NCBI RefSeq assembly: GCF_000241955.1
Contig: NC_016818.1
Span: forward strand, 930,001-994,000
Length of the DNA: 64,000 nucleotides
Source: Rahnella aquatilis CIP 78.65 = ATCC 33071
Lineage (GTDB): Bacteria > Pseudomonadota > Gammaproteobacteria > Enterobacterales > Enterobacteriaceae
Direction of reading: 5' to 3'
Each line of letters opens with the position of its first letter. Positions within the stretch are counted from its first letter, which is position 1. The notes beneath the pieces are model-generated. The model worked only from the letters and a program-made list of their open reading frames with translations, searched no databases and was not told the DNA's origin. Shown here in pieces: positions 62,912 to 64,000 of the stretch. A program made the translations under genes and the position numbers.

Positions 62912-63244
62912 ATGCAAGTCGTGGGAAGAACGGTGTCAGGAATAGCGGCCTTGATGTTGCTCAGTTTACCTGCTCTGGCGGGTGGAAATGTGGCTGACGG
63001 GCAGTCTAAATCAGCCAGTTGCATGGCATGTCACGGAGCAACGGGTAAAGCCGTTAATTCGATTTACCCTAATCTGGCAGGGCAAAATGAAGATTATCTG
63101 GCGCTTTCGTTGCAGGCTTATAAGAAAGGTGAGAGAAGTGGCGGCCAGGCGGGTGTGATGCAGGCTTTCAGTTCGTCATTATCTGATCAGGATATCAATG
63201 ATTTGTCGGCCTATTACGCCAGTCTGACACCGCTGCAAAAATAA
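62912..63244 (+). CDS. Small periplasmic class I cytochrome c (c553/c4-like)
   Basis: This 110-residue precursor has a signal peptide (basic start MQVVGRTV, hydrophobic core, ALA-GG cleavage region). A single haem-binding CMACH motif sits in SASCMACHGATGKA, and a distal axial Met is probable in the segment AGVMQAFSSSLSDQD. The ending YYASLTPLQK is typical of soluble c553/c4-like domains. The ATG at 62912 follows GGGGAG by 5 bases and gives a normal signal peptide. It lies 50 bases downstream of tilS. It is not present at this site in E. coli. Redox partners are unknown; haem attachment would need the ccm system. Confidence 0.87.
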   Translation: MQVVGRTVSGIAALMLLSLPALAGGNVADGQSKSASCMACHGATGKAVNSIYPNLAGQNEDYLALSLQAYKKGERSGGQAGVMQAFSSSLSDQDINDLSAYYASLTPLQK

Positions 63245-63261
63245 GCTTATCGCAAAATGCA

Positions 63262-63287
63262 AACGGGCAATCCTGAGATTGCCCGTT
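63262..63287. terminator. Hairpin between the cytochrome gene and rof
   Basis: AACGGGCAATC-CTGA-GATTGCCCGTT is a perfect 11-base stem between convergent genes. No T-run follows on either strand, so it may act as a 3'-end stabiliser or with Rho. Confidence 0.6.
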
Positions 63288-63310
63288 AGGTAAACTGACG
63301 GCGGTTATCG

Positions 63311-63571
63311 CTATTCAGCGCTGACGACAACGGTGCCAATTTCCGGATGGCTAAAGCTTTCAATGTGATCCAGACGCAGATCCCGTTGTTCGCCGTTCGC
63401 CTCAACCACCAGATATTCCACTTTTTTACGCATTAACAGATCGTTGGCTTTTGCCTCAACGATTTCTCCGCTACGCATCTTCAGCGTCAAAACCAGGTGA
63501 TGCTGGCAGGCGAGCTCAAGATTATCGTAGTCATCACAATTGATGGGTTGGTACTCATCATTCATCGACAT
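63311..63571 (-). CDS. rof: Rho-binding antiterminator Rof
   Basis: Rof binds the termination factor Rho and inhibits it. The 86-residue protein has the Sm-like fold and family start [20 protein letters not shown], then [13 protein letters not shown] and [11 protein letters not shown]. The ATG at 63571 follows GGTGAG by 5 bases. Its start overlaps the end of yaeP by 14 bases, indicating translational coupling as in E. coli. Confidence 0.95.
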   Translation of the reverse strand: MSMNDEYQPINCDDYDNLELACQHHLVLTLKMRSGEIVEAKANDLLMRKKVEYLVVEANGEQRDLRLDHIESFSHPEIGTVVVSAE

Positions 63572-63758
63572 AATCGCTCACCAATAAGTTAGCGGCGGCG
63601 TAGGCCGCCTGGTCCCTAACGGAAGACGGAAGTTCAGCATTTGCTGCGACTTCGTCCAATGCTTTCAATACACAGCCCAACGCATCGGGCACATATCCGA
63701 GATCACCGCTGGCGATTTCAGAATATTTACGGCGTACCAACTCACAGTATTGTTGCAT
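63558..63758 (-). CDS. yaeP: YaeP family protein (UPF0253)
   Basis: This 66-residue protein of unknown function begins [20 protein letters not shown] and ends LLVSDYVDE. It has the length and sequence of E. coli YaeP (66). AGGGAG lies 5 bases before the start codon. It is first in the yaeP-rof operon, overlapping rof, and is divergent from yaeQ across 215 bases. Confidence 0.94.
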   Translation of the reverse strand: MQQYCELVRRKYSEIASGDLGYVPDALGCVLKALDEVAANAELPSSVRDQAAYAAANLLVSDYVDE

Positions 63759-63973
63759 AAGTTCTCCCTAAAAAGCGTATCCCTCTGAGGAAAGCGCAGA
63801 AAGATAAGCTCTCAGTATTTAACGACTATAGCACAGGAGAGTGTGAGTTATTAGCAGCCCTGTAAAGGTAAATCGTTTGCGTAAAGCCATTATTGAGGAT
63901 GACCATCGGGGGAAAACTGGTCGCGGCAGGATGCTTTCAAGTACACTGTGCGTCTATTATCAAGAGGTTTACC

Positions 63974-64000
63974 ATGGCGTTAAAAGCAACCATTTATAAA
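63974..64000 (+). CDS. yaeQ: YaeQ family protein, first codons only (3' truncated by window edge)
   Basis: An ATG preceded by AAGAGG opens MALKATIYK, the exact N-terminal sequence of YaeQ, and continues past the window end. Position next to yaeP is conserved. YaeQ resembles PD-(D/E)XK nuclease folds and its function is unsettled. Only nine codons are visible, so the call depends on synteny. Confidence 0.85.

Overview
The window is ordinary chromosomal core DNA of an Enterobacterales bacterium. The proteins closely resemble their Escherichia coli counterparts, and the gene order matches two E. coli regions: the aas-to-yqcA segment (about 63-64 min) and the yaeH-to-yaeQ segment (about 4 min). 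Sequence character, intergenic repeats and gene order suggest a Yersiniaceae/Rahnella/Ewingella/Serratia-type organism; that genus-level placement is inference. There is no insertion sequence, phage or CRISPR array. Coding density is high and almost every gene can be named.

Layout, left to right. (1) 1-4509: 3' end of aas, then lplT (lysophospholipid repair), tas, the lipoprotein ygdR and mutH. (2) 4510-5204: a 0.7-kb AT-rich non-coding stretch with DnaA boxes between mutH and rppH, the position of the DnaA-reactivating locus DARS2. (3) 5205-9843: rppH, ptsP, lgt, thyA. (4) 10089-11983: minor pseudopilin genes ppdA, ppdB, ygdB, ppdC. (5) 12286-18051: ptrA, argA (divergent, with tandem ARG boxes) and amiC. 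The recC, recB and recD genes that bracket ptrA in E. coli are absent. (6) 18152-18517: three identical initiator tRNA genes (metZWV type). (7) 18738-30400: mltA, tcdA, csdE, csdA, ygdI, the sRNA gene gcvB divergent from gcvA, ygdD, rlmM, a palindromic repeat, xni, ppnN, queF, syd and the sRNA gene csrB with a UvrY-type operator. (8) 30461-33477: an extra MFS transporter gene, then yqcC, truC, yqcA. (9) 33567-38565: yaeH, dapD, glnD, map on the minus strand. (10) 38933-58694: the large translation / isoprenoid / envelope / lipid A / replication cluster rpsB-tsf-pyrH-frr-dxr-uppS-cdsA-rseP-bamA-skp-lpxD-fabZ-lpxA-lpxB-rnhB-dnaE-accA. (11) 58884-64000: ldcC, yaeR, tilS, an added small cytochrome c gene, rof-yaeP on the minus strand and the first codons of yaeQ.

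Functionally the window ties together outer-membrane biogenesis (cdsA, rseP, bamA, skp, lpxD, fabZ, lpxA, lpxB, lgt), peptidoglycan turnover (amiC, mltA), translation (rpsB, tsf, frr, map, tilS, tRNA genes and tRNA-modification enzymes), DNA metabolism (mutH, thyA, rnhB, dnaE, xni, DARS2) and global post-transcriptional control (rppH, GcvB, CsrB, Rof).

The most notable observations are the absence of recBCD around a conserved ptrA; a compact promoter-stem-terminator unit between dxr and uppS that looks like an unannotated small RNA of about 100 nt; the DARS2-like DnaA-box cluster; an MFS gene inserted beside csrB; and a cytochrome c gene inserted between tilS and rof.
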